Part shown: in pieces, positions 1 through 10,023 of the stretch
How positions within the stretch are numbered: the stretch's first letter is position 1
Layout of the letters: every line of letters begins with the position of its first letter
Assembly: GCF_002220095.1 (NCBI RefSeq)
Contig: NZ_CP022372.1
Coordinates: 592,501 to 656,500, forward strand
Length of the DNA: 64,000 bases
Reading direction: 5' to 3'
Source: Bosea sp. AS-1
GTDB taxonomy: Bacteria > Pseudomonadota > Alphaproteobacteria > Rhizobiales > Beijerinckiaceae
Made by a program: the position numbers and the translations under genes
The notes under the pieces: generated by a model
Seen by the model: only the letters and a program-made list of their open reading frames with translations
Database searches by the model: none
Told to the model about the DNA's origin: nothing

Positions 1-203
1 ATGTCCTCACCCATCAGATGGACCGTGCCGGCGCTCGGCGGGATGCGCCCGGTGACGAGGTTGACGAAGGTGGTCTTGCCCGCGCCGTTGGGGCCGATCA
101 GGGCGAGCCTCTCGCCCTCCGCCATGGCGATGGAGACGTCGTGGTTGACCTTGAGCCCGCCGAAGGACTTCGACAGATGGGCGACTTCGAAGACCGCGCT
201 CAT
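1..203 (-). CDS. livG: LivG-type ABC transporter ATP-binding protein (N-terminal part, cut by window edge)
   Basis: Only the first 67 or so codons are present; the gene runs off the left edge. The visible protein begins MSAVFEVAHLSKSFGG and contains a Walker A motif, GPNGAGKT, around residue 37, followed by NLVTG as in LivG-type ATPases. It would energise import by the LivH/LivM permeases encoded just upstream. Its ATG overlaps the stop codon of the LivM gene by four bases (ATGA), so the two are probably translationally coupled. A LivF partner would be expected outside the window. Confidence 0.9.
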   Translation of the reverse strand, partial: MSAVFEVAHLSKSFGGLKVNHDVSIAMAEGERLALIGPNGAGKTTFVNLVTGRIPPSAGTVHLMGED

Positions 204-1204
204 GGCCTCGTCCTCCGCGAGCCGCGCGTCAGGATGCGGGCCGCCTCGTCGAGCGTGCCGGAGAGCCCGCGCGGGGCGAAGAGCACGATGGCGATCAGCA
301 GCGCACCGACCAGCGTCATCCAGTGGAAAGGGTTGATCGCGGCTATGACATGCTCGACCGCCATGAAGGCCACGGTGCCGATCAGCGCGCCGTAGAGATT
401 GCCGAGGCCGCCGAGCACGAGCATGACCAGCGCATTGGCGGACAGCTCGAAGCTGACGCTGTCCAGGCCGACGACCTGGGTCGCGATGGCGCCGAGCGCG
501 CCGCCCATGCCGGCGACTGCGCCGGAAATCACGAACATCCTGAGCAGCACCGGGAAGGCGGAGATGCCGAGCGCGCTCACCCGCAGCGGATCCTCCTTGA
601 GGCCGCGGCAGACCATGCCGAAAGGCGAGCGGACTAGGAGCTTCAGCGCGATGAAGACGATGACCAGCAGGCCGAGCCCGAAGAGATAGGCCGCGCGACC
701 CCAGAGATCGAACTCGAACAGGCCGAAGAGCGGAGCCGGGACCATGCCGGAGAGGCCGTCGCTGCCGCCCGTGATGGAATAGGCCTTGTTGGCGGCCTCA
801 TGCAGCAGCTGGACGATGGCGATGGAGAGAACGAGCTGCGGCAGCCCGTGCGCCCGCAGCATGATCGCTCCGCTCAGGAGACCCGTGACGGCGCCAGCCG
901 CGGCCCCGATCAGGATGAGCAGGAAGGGCTCGGTCACGCCATTGAGGCAGGCGATGCCGGCGGCATAGGCGCCGGCCCCGTAGAGCGCGGCCTGCCCGAG
1001 CGAGGCGATGCCGCAATAGCCGGTGATGAGGTCGAGCGAAAGCACGAGCAGGGCGACCGAGATCACCCGCGTCAGGAAGGAGAGATTGTCGGGGAAGAGC
1101 CAGTAGCCGGCGAGCCCCGCGACGACGATCAGGCCGATGCCGAAAAGGTCGCGGCCGAGGCTGCGCGGGGGCAGAGGAGCCGATGGTGTGGAAGGCTGGG
1201 CCAT
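200..1204 (-). CDS. livM: Branched-chain amino acid-type ABC permease, LivM family
   Basis: A 334-residue integral membrane protein with many hydrophobic segments and the LivM-type stretch SLGQAALYGAGAYAAG near residue 70. It should form the inner-membrane channel with the LivH protein. The ATG at 1204 shares one base with the livH stop codon; a GTG directly before it at 1207 is a possible alternative start. The gene lies third in a minus-strand operon of binding protein, livH, livM, livG. The substrate cannot be read from sequence. The adjacent aromatic-acid genes make an aromatic or dicarboxylic acid as plausible as an amino acid, which is inference. Confidence 0.9.
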   Translation of the reverse strand: MAQPSTPSAPLPPRSLGRDLFGIGLIVVAGLAGYWLFPDNLSFLTRVISVALLVLSLDLITGYCGIASLGQAALYGAGAYAAGIACLNGVTEPFLLILIGAAAGAVTGLLSGAIMLRAHGLPQLVLSIAIVQLLHEAANKAYSITGGSDGLSGMVPAPLFGLFEFDLWGRAAYLFGLGLLVIVFIALKLLVRSPFGMVCRGLKEDPLRVSALGISAFPVLLRMFVISGAVAGMGGALGAIATQVVGLDSVSFELSANALVMLVLGGLGNLYGALIGTVAFMAVEHVIAAINPFHWMTLVGALLIAIVLFAPRGLSGTLDEAARILTRGSRRTRP

Positions 1205-2067
1205 CACTGCGCCCGCCCCATCAGGCCACGGGGAAAGGCGCAGACCACGAGGATCACCGCGAGATAGAAGAAGAAATTGCCGAAATCGGGCATGAGATAG
1301 CGACCCGTCACGTCGATCGCCCCCAGGAGCAGGCAGGCGGCGAGCGCGCCGGGGATCGAGCCGGCCCCGCCAACGGAGACGACGACAAGGAAGGTCACCA
1401 TGTAGCGCAGGGCGTAATAGGGCTCGATCGGCAGGAATTCGGCGCCGACCACGCCGCCAAAGGCCGCGAGCCCGATGGCGAGCGCGAAGCTTGCGGCATA
1501 GATCAGCTCGGTACGCACGCCGAGCGCCCGCGACATCGGTGCATTCTCGACGGCGGCCCGCAGATGGATGCCGAAGCCGGTGCGCTCGATCAGGAACCAG
1601 AGACCGCCCGCGACGACGAGACCGCTCGCGATCACGAAGAGGCGATGCCCCGCGATGCTGCGGAAGCCGAGATCGACCGGCTGCGCCAGTTCGGCCGGTA
1701 GCGGAATCGTCTTCAGCGTCGGGCCGAAGAAGTAGTTGGTGATGCCGATGACGCAGAAGGTGATGCCGATGGTCATCAGTACCTGCGAAAGCTCGCTCCG
1801 GTCATAGATGCGGCGGAAGAGCAGGCGCTCGAGCGGGATCGCGATCAGAACCGTGCCGATGACGGCGAGCACGATGCCGAAGGCATAGCCGAGGCCAAGG
1901 TCGCGGGCGACATAGGAGGCGATGTAGCCGCCGATCATGGCGAAGGCGCCATGCGCCAGGTTGACCAGCCGCATCAAGCCCATCGTCAACGACAGGCCGA
2001 TGCAGATGATGAACAGCGCCATGCCATAGGCGAGCGCGTCCAGGGCGATGCTCAGCGCGGTCTGCAT
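1204..2067 (-). CDS. livH: Branched-chain amino acid-type ABC permease, LivH family
   Basis: A 287-residue polytopic membrane protein. It shows LivH features: GLSLTMGLMRLVNLAHGAF near the N-terminus and a conserved glycine-rich segment, VGGAGSIPGALAACLLLG, near residue 235. It pairs with LivM to make the transmembrane pore. It lies between the binding-protein gene, 83 bp upstream, and livM, with which it overlaps. The 83-bp gap holds a stem-loop (2098-2123), which may separate expression of the binding protein from that of the membrane subunits. Confidence 0.92.
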   Translation of the reverse strand: MQTALSIALDALAYGMALFIICIGLSLTMGLMRLVNLAHGAFAMIGGYIASYVARDLGLGYAFGIVLAVIGTVLIAIPLERLLFRRIYDRSELSQVLMTIGITFCVIGITNYFFGPTLKTIPLPAELAQPVDLGFRSIAGHRLFVIASGLVVAGGLWFLIERTGFGIHLRAAVENAPMSRALGVRTELIYAASFALAIGLAAFGGVVGAEFLPIEPYYALRYMVTFLVVVSVGGAGSIPGALAACLLLGAIDVTGRYLMPDFGNFFFYLAVILVVCAFPRGLMGRAQ

Positions 2068-2097
2068 CGGTGCCGGCCTCGTCGAACGGGGAAGGGT

Positions 2098-2123
2098 GGC
2101 GAGGGCGCGTATGCGTCCTCGCC
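2098..2123 (-). other. Intercistronic stem-loop between binding-protein gene and livH
   Basis: GGCGAGG at 2098-2104 pairs with CCTCGCC at 2117-2123. The inner bases GCGC and GCGT extend the stem with one imperfect pair, around a four-base loop. No T-run follows, so a strong intrinsic terminator is unlikely. Its place directly after the binding-protein gene suggests an mRNA-stabilising or attenuating element that allows more binding protein than permease, which is inference. Confidence 0.5.
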
Positions 2124-2150
2124 GGCTTGCGCATCAGGTCGCCGGGCGGC

Positions 2151-3344
2151 TCACTTCACCAGCCCGGGGTCCTTCTGCTCGGGGAAGCTCTGGATCTCCT
2201 TGTTGATCCAGTTGCGCTTGGCGTCCTTGGCGACCTCGCGCAGATAGATCGTCTGGGTGATGTGACGCGTCTCGGGGTCGATCTTCACCGGCCCGCGGGG
2301 GCTTTCCCAGGCGAGGCCCTTCACCGCCTCGACGGCCTTCTCGGCATCCTGTTTGCCGCTTGTGGCGGCGATCATCTTGGCGATGACATGCATGCCGTCA
2401 TAGGCGCCGACCGCCGGGAAGGAGAGCTGGCCCGGCGTGCCGAGCGCTTTTTCGGCCGCGGCGACGAACGTCCGGTTGACGTCGGAGTCGTGCGAGACGG
2501 CGTAGTGGAACGAGGTGATCATACCAGCGGCGGCGTCGCCGAGCGCCGGCAGATCCGATTCCTGGGTCAGGTCGCCTGGCGCGAAGAGCTTGACGCCAGC
2601 TTGCTTCAGCCCCGTGTCGCTGAAGGCCTTGACGAAGCCGAGCGTCGGCGGGCCCGAGGGCAGGAAGGCGAAGACGCCTTGCGCGCCGGCGTCGCGGACG
2701 CGCTGCATGATCGGGCTGAACTCGGTGGTGTTGAGCGGCATGCGGATCGCCTCGACGACCTGGCCGCCCGCGGCTTCGATCGCCTTCTTGAACGCGGCTT
2801 CGGCATCGACGCCCGGCCCGTAGTCGCTGACGACGGAGACGAACTTCTTCACGCCGCGATCAACCGCGGCCTTGCCGAGCGGCGTCGTGGTCTGCGCCGT
2901 GGTGAAGGAGGTGCGCACGACCAGCGGCGAGGAGGTCATGATCGCCGAGGTTGCCGCATTGAAGATCACCAGCGGCACATTGCCCTGCTTGAGCAGCGGT
3001 GTGATCGCCATCGCGTCCGGGGTGAAATAGACGCCGCCGAGATATTGCACCTTGTCGCGGACGATCAGCTCCTGCGCCAGGGCGCGGGCCTGCTGCGGAT
3101 TGGCCGTGGGCAGGTCGCGATAGACGATCTCGATGTCATGCCCGGCGACCGACTTGCCGTTCTGCGCCAGCCAGGCCTCGACGCCCGCCTGGAAATTCTT
3201 GCCCTGCAGGGCGAAGGGGCCGGAGAACGGCCCGACGATCCCGACCTTGACGGTGTCGGCCGAAGCCGCGCCGCCGAGACCGAGCGTGCCGGCCAATGCC
3301 AGCACACTTGCCTGTATCAACCTGCTGAAAAACGTCCTGCTCAT
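2151..3344 (-). CDS. Liv-type ABC transporter periplasmic substrate-binding protein
   Basis: A 397-residue protein with a Sec-type signal peptide: basic start, hydrophobic core LALAGTLGLGGAASA, cleavage near residue 29. The mature part starts DTVKVGIVGPFSGPFALQGK, typical of the Leu/Ile/Val-binding (Peripla_BP_6) fold. It should capture the ligand in the periplasm for LivHMG. The ATG at 3344 is preceded by a strong GGGAGGA ribosome site. It is first in the operon. The C-terminus, with RHITQTIYLREVAKD, resembles binding proteins found in aromatic-catabolism loci, but the ligand is not determinable here. Confidence 0.9.
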   Translation of the reverse strand: MSRTFFSRLIQASVLALAGTLGLGGAASADTVKVGIVGPFSGPFALQGKNFQAGVEAWLAQNGKSVAGHDIEIVYRDLPTANPQQARALAQELIVRDKVQYLGGVYFTPDAMAITPLLKQGNVPLVIFNAATSAIMTSSPLVVRTSFTTAQTTTPLGKAAVDRGVKKFVSVVSDYGPGVDAEAAFKKAIEAAGGQVVEAIRMPLNTTEFSPIMQRVRDAGAQGVFAFLPSGPPTLGFVKAFSDTGLKQAGVKLFAPGDLTQESDLPALGDAAAGMITSFHYAVSHDSDVNRTFVAAAEKALGTPGQLSFPAVGAYDGMHVIAKMIAATSGKQDAEKAVEAVKGLAWESPRGPVKIDPETRHITQTIYLREVAKDAKRNWINKEIQSFPEQKDPGLVK

Positions 3345-3461
3345 CTGTCGTCCTCCCGAAATCGTTCCCGCTCTTCTGGCTTATAGCGCGTCCCCCGAGG
3401 GAAATTCGCTGCTTGTCTGCATTATCCCTCGGCTCGTCGGCCTCGGCCGGGCAATGCCTCC

Positions 3462-4694
<1,233 letters not shown>

Positions 4695-4767
4695 CTATGC
4701 GCTCCGGGCAGGCTTGACGGAATGGAAGATTCGCGCAGTGTCTTGGACAAATCGATCATGAGGGGCC

Positions 4768-5640
4768 ATGCCAGCCACTGTTCCAGCCTATTGGCTCTAT
4801 GCCGAGCGCTTGACGGATCGCTTTCCGGACGCGCTGCATATCGAGCCGATCGTGGCCCGCAGCGCGCTGCATGGCTGGACCATCCAGCCGCATTTCCACC
4901 ATCAGCTCTTCCAGTTCTTCCTCGTCATCGGCGGGGGTGGCCGGACGCGGATCGACGGGCGTGACCGGATTCTTGCTCCGGGCTCGGCACTGTTGCTACC
5001 GCCGGCGACGATCCACGAGTTCCACTTCATCGTCGGCACGGAAGGTTTCGTCGCCAGCGTCGCCGAAACCTCGTTGAAGCGCTTGTTCGATGCCGAGCCC
5101 GAGGCGCGGTCCCTGCTGGCGGCGCCGGCGCTCTTGCAGACCGGGCCGGAAGATAGGGAAACGCAGGCGCTCGAGACCGTGATGGGACTCGCGATGGGCG
5201 AGTTCGGAGCCAATCGACCGAACCGCGAGTTCGCGCTCGCGGCCTATGCCGACCTGATCGCCTCCTGGTTCTCGCGTGGCGTGCGCGGATTGGGGGCCGG
5301 CGGGGGGCCGGCGAAGGATCTGCGCGCGAGTCTGGTCCGGCGCTTCATCGAGCGTGTCGAGATCCGCTTCCAGAGCCATGAGCGGCTGACGGAGCACGCC
5401 CGTGCGCTCGGCGTCTCGGTTCCGCATCTGTCGCGCAGCTGCCGCGAGGTGCTGGGCCATTCGGCGGCGCGAGTCATCCAGGACAGGTTGATGATCGAGG
5501 CGCGGCGCGATCTCGTCTATACCTCCCTGACGATCGCGCAGATCTCGTTCCGCCTCGGCTTTTCCGATCCGGCCTATTTCTCGCGCTTCTTCGCGAAGCG
5601 GGCCGGACTTTCGCCCTCGGACTATCGGGCGAACGCGTAG
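4768..5640 (+). CDS. pobR: AraC-family transcriptional regulator, PobR-like
   Basis: A 290-residue regulator with an N-terminal cupin-like sensor (IQPHFHHQLFQFFLVIGG, then a metal/ligand barrel) and a C-terminal double helix-turn-helix. The second HTH reads TIAQISFRLGFSDPAYFSRFF, the AraC/XylS signature, ending LSPSDYRANA. Placement divergent from pobA suggests it senses 4-hydroxybenzoate and activates pobA from the 127-bp shared region. The function follows from position and family and was not shown directly. The gene ends 10 bp from the convergent pcaB stop. Confidence 0.85.
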   Translation: MPATVPAYWLYAERLTDRFPDALHIEPIVARSALHGWTIQPHFHHQLFQFFLVIGGGGRTRIDGRDRILAPGSALLLPPATIHEFHFIVGTEGFVASVAETSLKRLFDAEPEARSLLAAPALLQTGPEDRETQALETVMGLAMGEFGANRPNREFALAAYADLIASWFSRGVRGLGAGGGPAKDLRASLVRRFIERVEIRFQSHERLTEHARALGVSVPHLSRSCREVLGHSAARVIQDRLMIEARRDLVYTSLTIAQISFRLGFSDPAYFSRFFAKRAGLSPSDYRANA

Positions 5641-5650
5641 TTCGCGGAGC

Positions 5651-6793
5651 CTATCGGCCAGCGTCGCCGAGGAGGGCTTCGACCAGCGCTTCGCTCTCGC
5701 CGATATCGCCGCCCAGCGCGGCGGCTGCGAGATTGCGCGCGATGGCGGCTTCGTCGATCTCCAACCCTTCCGCGACCGTCGCCATCGCCTCTGCCGCGCC
5801 GGCCGCCAGCAGGAAGAGTTCGGCCAGGGCGGGGCCTTCGGCTTGCCAGCCGCCGAGACCGCGCTCCTCCTCCGCCGGTAGCCCGGCGAGAATGCCGGCG
5901 ACGAGGCCGGGCGCGCGCAGGGCAGCCGAGAGCGCAACCTGGCAACCGGTCGGGTTGCGCTTATGCGCCATGGCCGAGGAGCCGCCGCGGCCGGGAACGG
6001 CCGGCTCGCGTGCTTCACCGACGCTGTTCTGTGCCAGCAGGGAGACGTCGCGGGCCATCTTGCCGAGGCAGCCGATCGCAATCGCCAGTGCGGATGCGAT
6101 GCCGGCGATGCCGCCGCGACGCGCCTGCCAGGGCGCCGCATTGGGGAGGTCGAGCCCAGCGGCCAGGCGCGCTGCGACCGTGGCACCCTTGCCGGCGAGA
6201 CCGCTGCGCGTGCCGGCGGCGCCACCGAACTGAAGCACGGCGCCGGCTTCGACTTCGTGGCCAAGCCGTTTCGCCGCATCGGCGACGTTCGCCTGCCATT
6301 GTGCGATGCGCAGGCCGAATCCAATCGGCAAAGCATCCTGCAGCAGGGTGCGGCCGATGGCGGGCGTGGCGGCGTGGCGACGCGCCAAGGCGGCAAGGGC
6401 CGTTTCGATCCTTGCCAGATCGGCGGCGAGCAGCGCATGGCCCTCGCGGATCTGGCACGCCAGGATCACGTCGGCGATGTCCTGGCTGGTGGCGCCCTTG
6501 TGCAGGGCCTTGGCCGCAGCCTCGGGCAGGGCCTTGCGCAGCCGCGCGACGAGCGGGATGGCGAGCGTACCGGCCAGTGCTGCTTCGGCGGCGAGCGCGG
6601 CAGGGTCGATGATGATGTCACCGCAAAGGCGGGCGATGGTTTCGGCCTCTGCAGAGCCGATCAACCCTTCGGCGGCCTCGGCGCGGGCCAATTCGGCCTC
6701 GAAGGCGAGTGCATGTCGCAGCGTCGCGCCGTCGTCGAAGACGGCGAGCATCCCATCGGTGGTCGCGGGCCGCGTGCGCAGAAGCTGGCTCAT
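5651..6793 (-). CDS. pcaB: 3-carboxy-cis,cis-muconate cycloisomerase (PcaB)
   Basis: A 380-residue fumarase/aspartase-superfamily enzyme that lactonises 3-carboxy-cis,cis-muconate in the protocatechuate branch of the beta-ketoadipate pathway. The superfamily signature GSSAMAHKRNP is present near residue 260. Other landmarks are KGATSQDIAD and a mobile-loop region. The start was set at the ATG encoding MSQLLRTRP, although the same frame stays open far upstream; that extension shows no homology and overlaps the lipoprotein gene. The other pca genes are absent here, so pcaB is detached from its usual operon. It is shorter than the roughly 450-residue pseudomonad enzyme but like alphaproteobacterial forms. 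Confidence 0.92.
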   Translation of the reverse strand: MSQLLRTRPATTDGMLAVFDDGATLRHALAFEAELARAEAAEGLIGSAEAETIARLCGDIIIDPAALAAEAALAGTLAIPLVARLRKALPEAAAKALHKGATSQDIADVILACQIREGHALLAADLARIETALAALARRHAATPAIGRTLLQDALPIGFGLRIAQWQANVADAAKRLGHEVEAGAVLQFGGAAGTRSGLAGKGATVAARLAAGLDLPNAAPWQARRGGIAGIASALAIAIGCLGKMARDVSLLAQNSVGEAREPAVPGRGGSSAMAHKRNPTGCQVALSAALRAPGLVAGILAGLPAEEERGLGGWQAEGPALAELFLLAAGAAEAMATVAEGLEIDEAAIARNLAAAALGGDIGESEALVEALLGDAGR

Positions 6794-6807
6794 TGCGCTT
6801 CTCCTGC

Positions 6808-8058
6808 TCACTCTGTGACAGCGTCGGAGGTGCTGCGCAGGGAGCGGCCGAGTTCCTCGGTGTGGTCGGCGATGTTGTTGCGCGTGTTCGGATCGACGAT
6901 GGCCAGCGGGGCGGAGACGGCGAGGCCCGCGACGGTGCCGACAGCCGTCGCGGCGCCGGCGGTGACCTGGATCAGCCGGTCGCCGAGTCCGACGCGGGAA
7001 TCGGTGATCGGCTGGCCTTCGATCAGGCGCGAGCCGATCAACTGCACGACCTCGGGACTTTCTGCGAATTTGCCGTGGTTGAGCCGATCCCCTGTCTGAA
7101 GCTTGGTCAAATTCACGACGGTGATGTCGGATTTCAGCAATTCGGTGCGGTAGGGCTCCGTGTCCGGGTCGATGGCGCCGAGCCGAGCCGTGCTGCCCCA
7201 GACGCGACGGGAGACGGCGAGCGCGCGATCGTCCTGCGAGACGAATATGGTGAAGCGCGGCCGGCGGCCCGTCATCTCCGCGATCTGCTTGCGGAAGACG
7301 TCGATGTCGACATCGGGCGCCGCCAGCATCGCATTGGCGATCTTGGAGGGAATCTGGCCGTTGCGGATCGCCATCTGGCGCAGCGCCTCGAGCGTCACCC
7401 AATTGCCCATCGAATGGGCCAGGATCGAGACCTCGCCGACGGCGGGGTCGCGCGCCAGCGTCTGCAGCAGGTTCTCCAGAGCGTCGCGCGAATAGTTGCC
7501 GCTCTCGCGGTCGTAGCCATAGGCGAAGATCGAGCCGCGCGAGGGCCAGGTGAACAGCACCGGCACGACATCGGCGCGTGAATCGTGGACGATCTGGGCG
7601 AAGCGGTAGACCGCATCCTCGAAGCGGTTGTTGAAGCCGTGGATGAAGACGAGGACGCGCCGCTTCGGCACTTTCTGGACGGCTCTGTGAAACAGCGCTA
7701 CCGCCTGGGGCCGCTCGAGCTTCTCGACCTTCGCGGTGACGAAGTCGGTCTCCGGATTGCCCGGCAGTCGGCTTGGCCATTGCACCTCGCCGGCCTTGCG
7801 GCGTGCATCCGGCGGCATCGAGACGACGATCTCGGCGAAGGACATCTGCCCGCGCTCGCCGGAGAAGAGGACCCCCGGGTTCGCGTCGGCCGCCCGCGTC
7901 GTGACGACCAGCATCGAGACCTTGCTGGTATCGGACGGAACCGCAGCGACGGGCGCGAGCGTGCCTTTCACGTCGCCAGCGCAGCCGGCGAGCAGAAGCG
8001 TAGCTCCGATGGCGAGAGCCGTAACGGAAAGGCGTCCTGTCATCACCGCTCTCGCCAT
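6808..8058 (-). CDS. Alpha/beta hydrolase lipoprotein, DUF900-like
   Basis: A 416-residue protein with a lipoprotein signal (hydrophobic stretch then LLLAGCAG lipobox), so probably membrane-anchored. The central domain has RRVLVFIHGFNNRFEDAV and a nucleophile elbow AHSMGNW, matching the DUF900 group of alpha/beta hydrolases. The C-terminal 80 residues include a glycine/alanine-rich hydrophobic segment. The natural substrate of this family is unknown. It lies 14 bp upstream of pcaB on the same strand and might be co-transcribed, but nothing links it functionally to aromatic catabolism. Confidence 0.85.
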   Translation of the reverse strand: MARAVMTGRLSVTALAIGATLLLAGCAGDVKGTLAPVAAVPSDTSKVSMLVVTTRAADANPGVLFSGERGQMSFAEIVVSMPPDARRKAGEVQWPSRLPGNPETDFVTAKVEKLERPQAVALFHRAVQKVPKRRVLVFIHGFNNRFEDAVYRFAQIVHDSRADVVPVLFTWPSRGSIFAYGYDRESGNYSRDALENLLQTLARDPAVGEVSILAHSMGNWVTLEALRQMAIRNGQIPSKIANAMLAAPDVDIDVFRKQIAEMTGRRPRFTIFVSQDDRALAVSRRVWGSTARLGAIDPDTEPYRTELLKSDITVVNLTKLQTGDRLNHGKFAESPEVVQLIGSRLIEGQPITDSRVGLGDRLIQVTAGAATAVGTVAGLAVSAPLAIVDPNTRNNIADHTEELGRSLRSTSDAVTE

Positions 8059-8307
8059 GAACTATCCTGCCGCCGCCCGCGCAAGCCGGCGGCCGCGCCC
8101 TTCTTCGCAGGGCTCGCCCGCACACTCAAGCGCGGATCTTCGCCATGGTCGTCCTTGCCACTCCGATGTCAGGCGCCGTCATGTCGGAATTGACCATGTT
8201 GCTGTCGCTCGGCTTCGGCTATGTCCGATGAACCGCCCCAGGGCGTCGCCCATCGGCGAGCGGTCGTTCAAGGGCCCGCTGCTGCCGTTGCAATAAGGAT
8301 TTGAGCC
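8059..8307. other. Divergent intergenic region between DUF900 lipoprotein and kduI
   Basis: About 250 bp that must carry promoters for both divergent genes. Two very short plus-strand frames run through it (8145-8231, 28 codons; 8228-8296, 22 codons). They overlap by ATGA and end 11 bp before kduI. AAGGAT at 8295-8300 can serve as the kduI ribosome site. No palindromic operator was recognised. Confidence 0.4.
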
Positions 8308-9144
8308 ATGACCATCGAGATTCGTCAGGTATCGCACCCCGAGGCGGTGAAGCGGTTCGACACGGCGGAGCTGCGCCGGCATTTCCTGATCGAGTCCTTG
8401 TTCGTCCCCGGCGAGGTGAAGCTGACCTACAGCCATCTCGACCGTGTCATCGTCGGCGGGGCCATGCCGACCGGCAAGGCGATCGCGCTGCCGACGCCGA
8501 AGGCCGTCGGCACCGACGCCTTCCTGAAGCGTCGCGAGCTCGGCATCGTCAATGTGGGTGGCCCGGGCAAGGTCTTGGCCGGCGGCAAGGAGCATGCGCT
8601 CGCCAAGCGCGACGCGCTCTATGTCGGCAAGGAAGCGGGTGAGGTTTCCTTCGCCAGCGACGACGCCGGCAACCCGGCCAAGTTCTATCTGCTCTCGACG
8701 CCGGCCCATGCCGTCCACCCGACGAAGCGGATCACCGAGGCCGATGCCAAGACCATCGCGCTGGGCGAGCAGGCGACCGCGAACAAGCGCGTCATCCGCC
8801 AGTACATCATCCCAGGTGTCTGCGACACCTGCCAGCTGGTGATGGGCGTGACGACGCTGGAGGAGGGCAGCATCTGGAACACCATGCCGGCGCATACCCA
8901 TGATCGGCGCTGCGAGATCTATCTTTATTTCGACCTGGCGGCCGATGCCCGCGTCTTCCACCTGATGGGCGAACCGCAGGAAACCCGCCATCTCGTCGTC
9001 GCCAACGAGCAAGCGATCCTCTCGCCCGGCTGGTCGATCCATTCCGGCGTCGGCACGCGGGCCTATTCCTTCATCTGGGGCATGGGCGGCGACAATGTCG
9101 ACTACACCGACATGGACATGGTCGCGACCGGGGATCTGCGCTGA
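8308..9144 (+). CDS. kduI: 5-dehydro-4-deoxy-D-glucuronate isomerase (KduI)
   Basis: A 278-residue cupin isomerase converting 5-keto-4-deoxyuronate to 2,5-diketo-3-deoxygluconate in degradation of pectin- or glycosaminoglycan-derived unsaturated uronates. The zinc site is visible: H196 and H198 in PAHTHDRRCE, E203, and H245 in WSIHSG. Length and positions agree with the E. coli enzyme as I recall it. Its stop overlaps the kduD start by one base. A ten-subunit-typical KduI/KduD pair followed by an importer suggests a complete uronide-use operon. Confidence 0.96.
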   Translation: MTIEIRQVSHPEAVKRFDTAELRRHFLIESLFVPGEVKLTYSHLDRVIVGGAMPTGKAIALPTPKAVGTDAFLKRRELGIVNVGGPGKVLAGGKEHALAKRDALYVGKEAGEVSFASDDAGNPAKFYLLSTPAHAVHPTKRITEADAKTIALGEQATANKRVIRQYIIPGVCDTCQLVMGVTTLEEGSIWNTMPAHTHDRRCEIYLYFDLAADARVFHLMGEPQETRHLVVANEQAILSPGWSIHSGVGTRAYSFIWGMGGDNVDYTDMDMVATGDLR

Positions 9145-9914
9145 TGGGTTCTCCGTTCGACCTGAGCGGCCGCACGGCCATCGTCACCGGTGCCAATACG
9201 GGGCTGGGCCAGGCCATCGCGCTCGCGCTCGCGCAGGCGGGTGCCGGCATCGTCGCGGTCGGTCGTTCGAGCATGGCGGAGACGAAGGCCCTGGTTGCAG
9301 AGACGGGGCGGCCCTTTCACGAGATCACGGCTGATCTCGGCACGCTGGAGCCGATCGGGCGGATCGTGGAAGAGGCGGAGGCCGCTGCGAAGGCTGGCGG
9401 TTCGCGGCTCGACATCCTCGTCAACAATGCCGGCATCATCCGCCGTGCCGATGCCATCGACTTCACCGAGGCCGACTGGGACGCGGTGATGGACGTCAAC
9501 CTGAAGTCGACCTTCTTCCTGACGCAGGGCGTGGCGAAGCACATGCTCGCGGATGGCCGGGGCGGCAAGGTGATCAACATCGCTTCGCTGCTCTCCTTCC
9601 AGGGGGGCATCCGCATCCCGTCCTACACCGCCTCCAAGAGCGGGCTCGCCGGGCTGACGCGGCTGCTCGCCTGCGAATGGGCGGGGAAGGGCATCAACGT
9701 CAACGCGATCGCGCCAGGCTATTTCGTCACCAACAACACGGAGGCCCTGCGGGCCGATCCGGAGCGGAACGCTGCGATCCTGGCGCGGATTCCGGCCGGA
9801 CATTGGGGAGAGCCGCAGGAGCTCGGCGGAGCTGCGGTGTTCCTCGCCTCGGATGCCGCAACCTACGTCCATGGCGTCGTCCTGCCGGTCGATGGTGGCT
9901 GGCTGGCGCGCTGA
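9144..9914 (+). CDS. kduD: 2-dehydro-3-deoxy-D-gluconate 5-dehydrogenase (KduD)
   Basis: A 256-residue short-chain dehydrogenase/reductase that reduces 2,5-diketo-3-deoxygluconate to 2-keto-3-deoxygluconate. The N-terminal TGANTGLG cofactor motif, NNAG at about residue 91, and the YTASK catalytic pair are all present. The opening SPFDLSGRTAIVTGANTGL and the end GVVLPVDGGWLAR match KduD. Translational coupling to kduI (TGATG) supports the assignment over a generic SDR. The product would go to a KDG kinase and aldolase, which are not in this window. Confidence 0.93.
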   Translation: MGSPFDLSGRTAIVTGANTGLGQAIALALAQAGAGIVAVGRSSMAETKALVAETGRPFHEITADLGTLEPIGRIVEEAEAAAKAGGSRLDILVNNAGIIRRADAIDFTEADWDAVMDVNLKSTFFLTQGVAKHMLADGRGGKVINIASLLSFQGGIRIPSYTASKSGLAGLTRLLACEWAGKGINVNAIAPGYFVTNNTEALRADPERNAAILARIPAGHWGEPQELGGAAVFLASDAATYVHGVVLPVDGGWLAR

Positions 9915-10023
9915 GCGAAAGCCGCTGGCAAGAGCCTCTGGACAGAGACGAAACTCTAATTGCAGAGTTCGCGCGAATGAGCGCCAACTGGCGCCCAGCA
10001 AATCAATAACGAGGGGATCATCG

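Noticed and set aside
2070..3386. A 438-codon plus-strand frame opposite the Liv binding protein
   Set aside because: Antisense shadow of a gene with a signal peptide, strong ribosome site and family motifs.
5651..8125. An 824-codon open frame running through pcaB and far upstream
   Set aside because: Only the part from 6793 shows PcaB similarity; the rest is out of frame over the well-supported lipoprotein gene and is an artefact of high GC.
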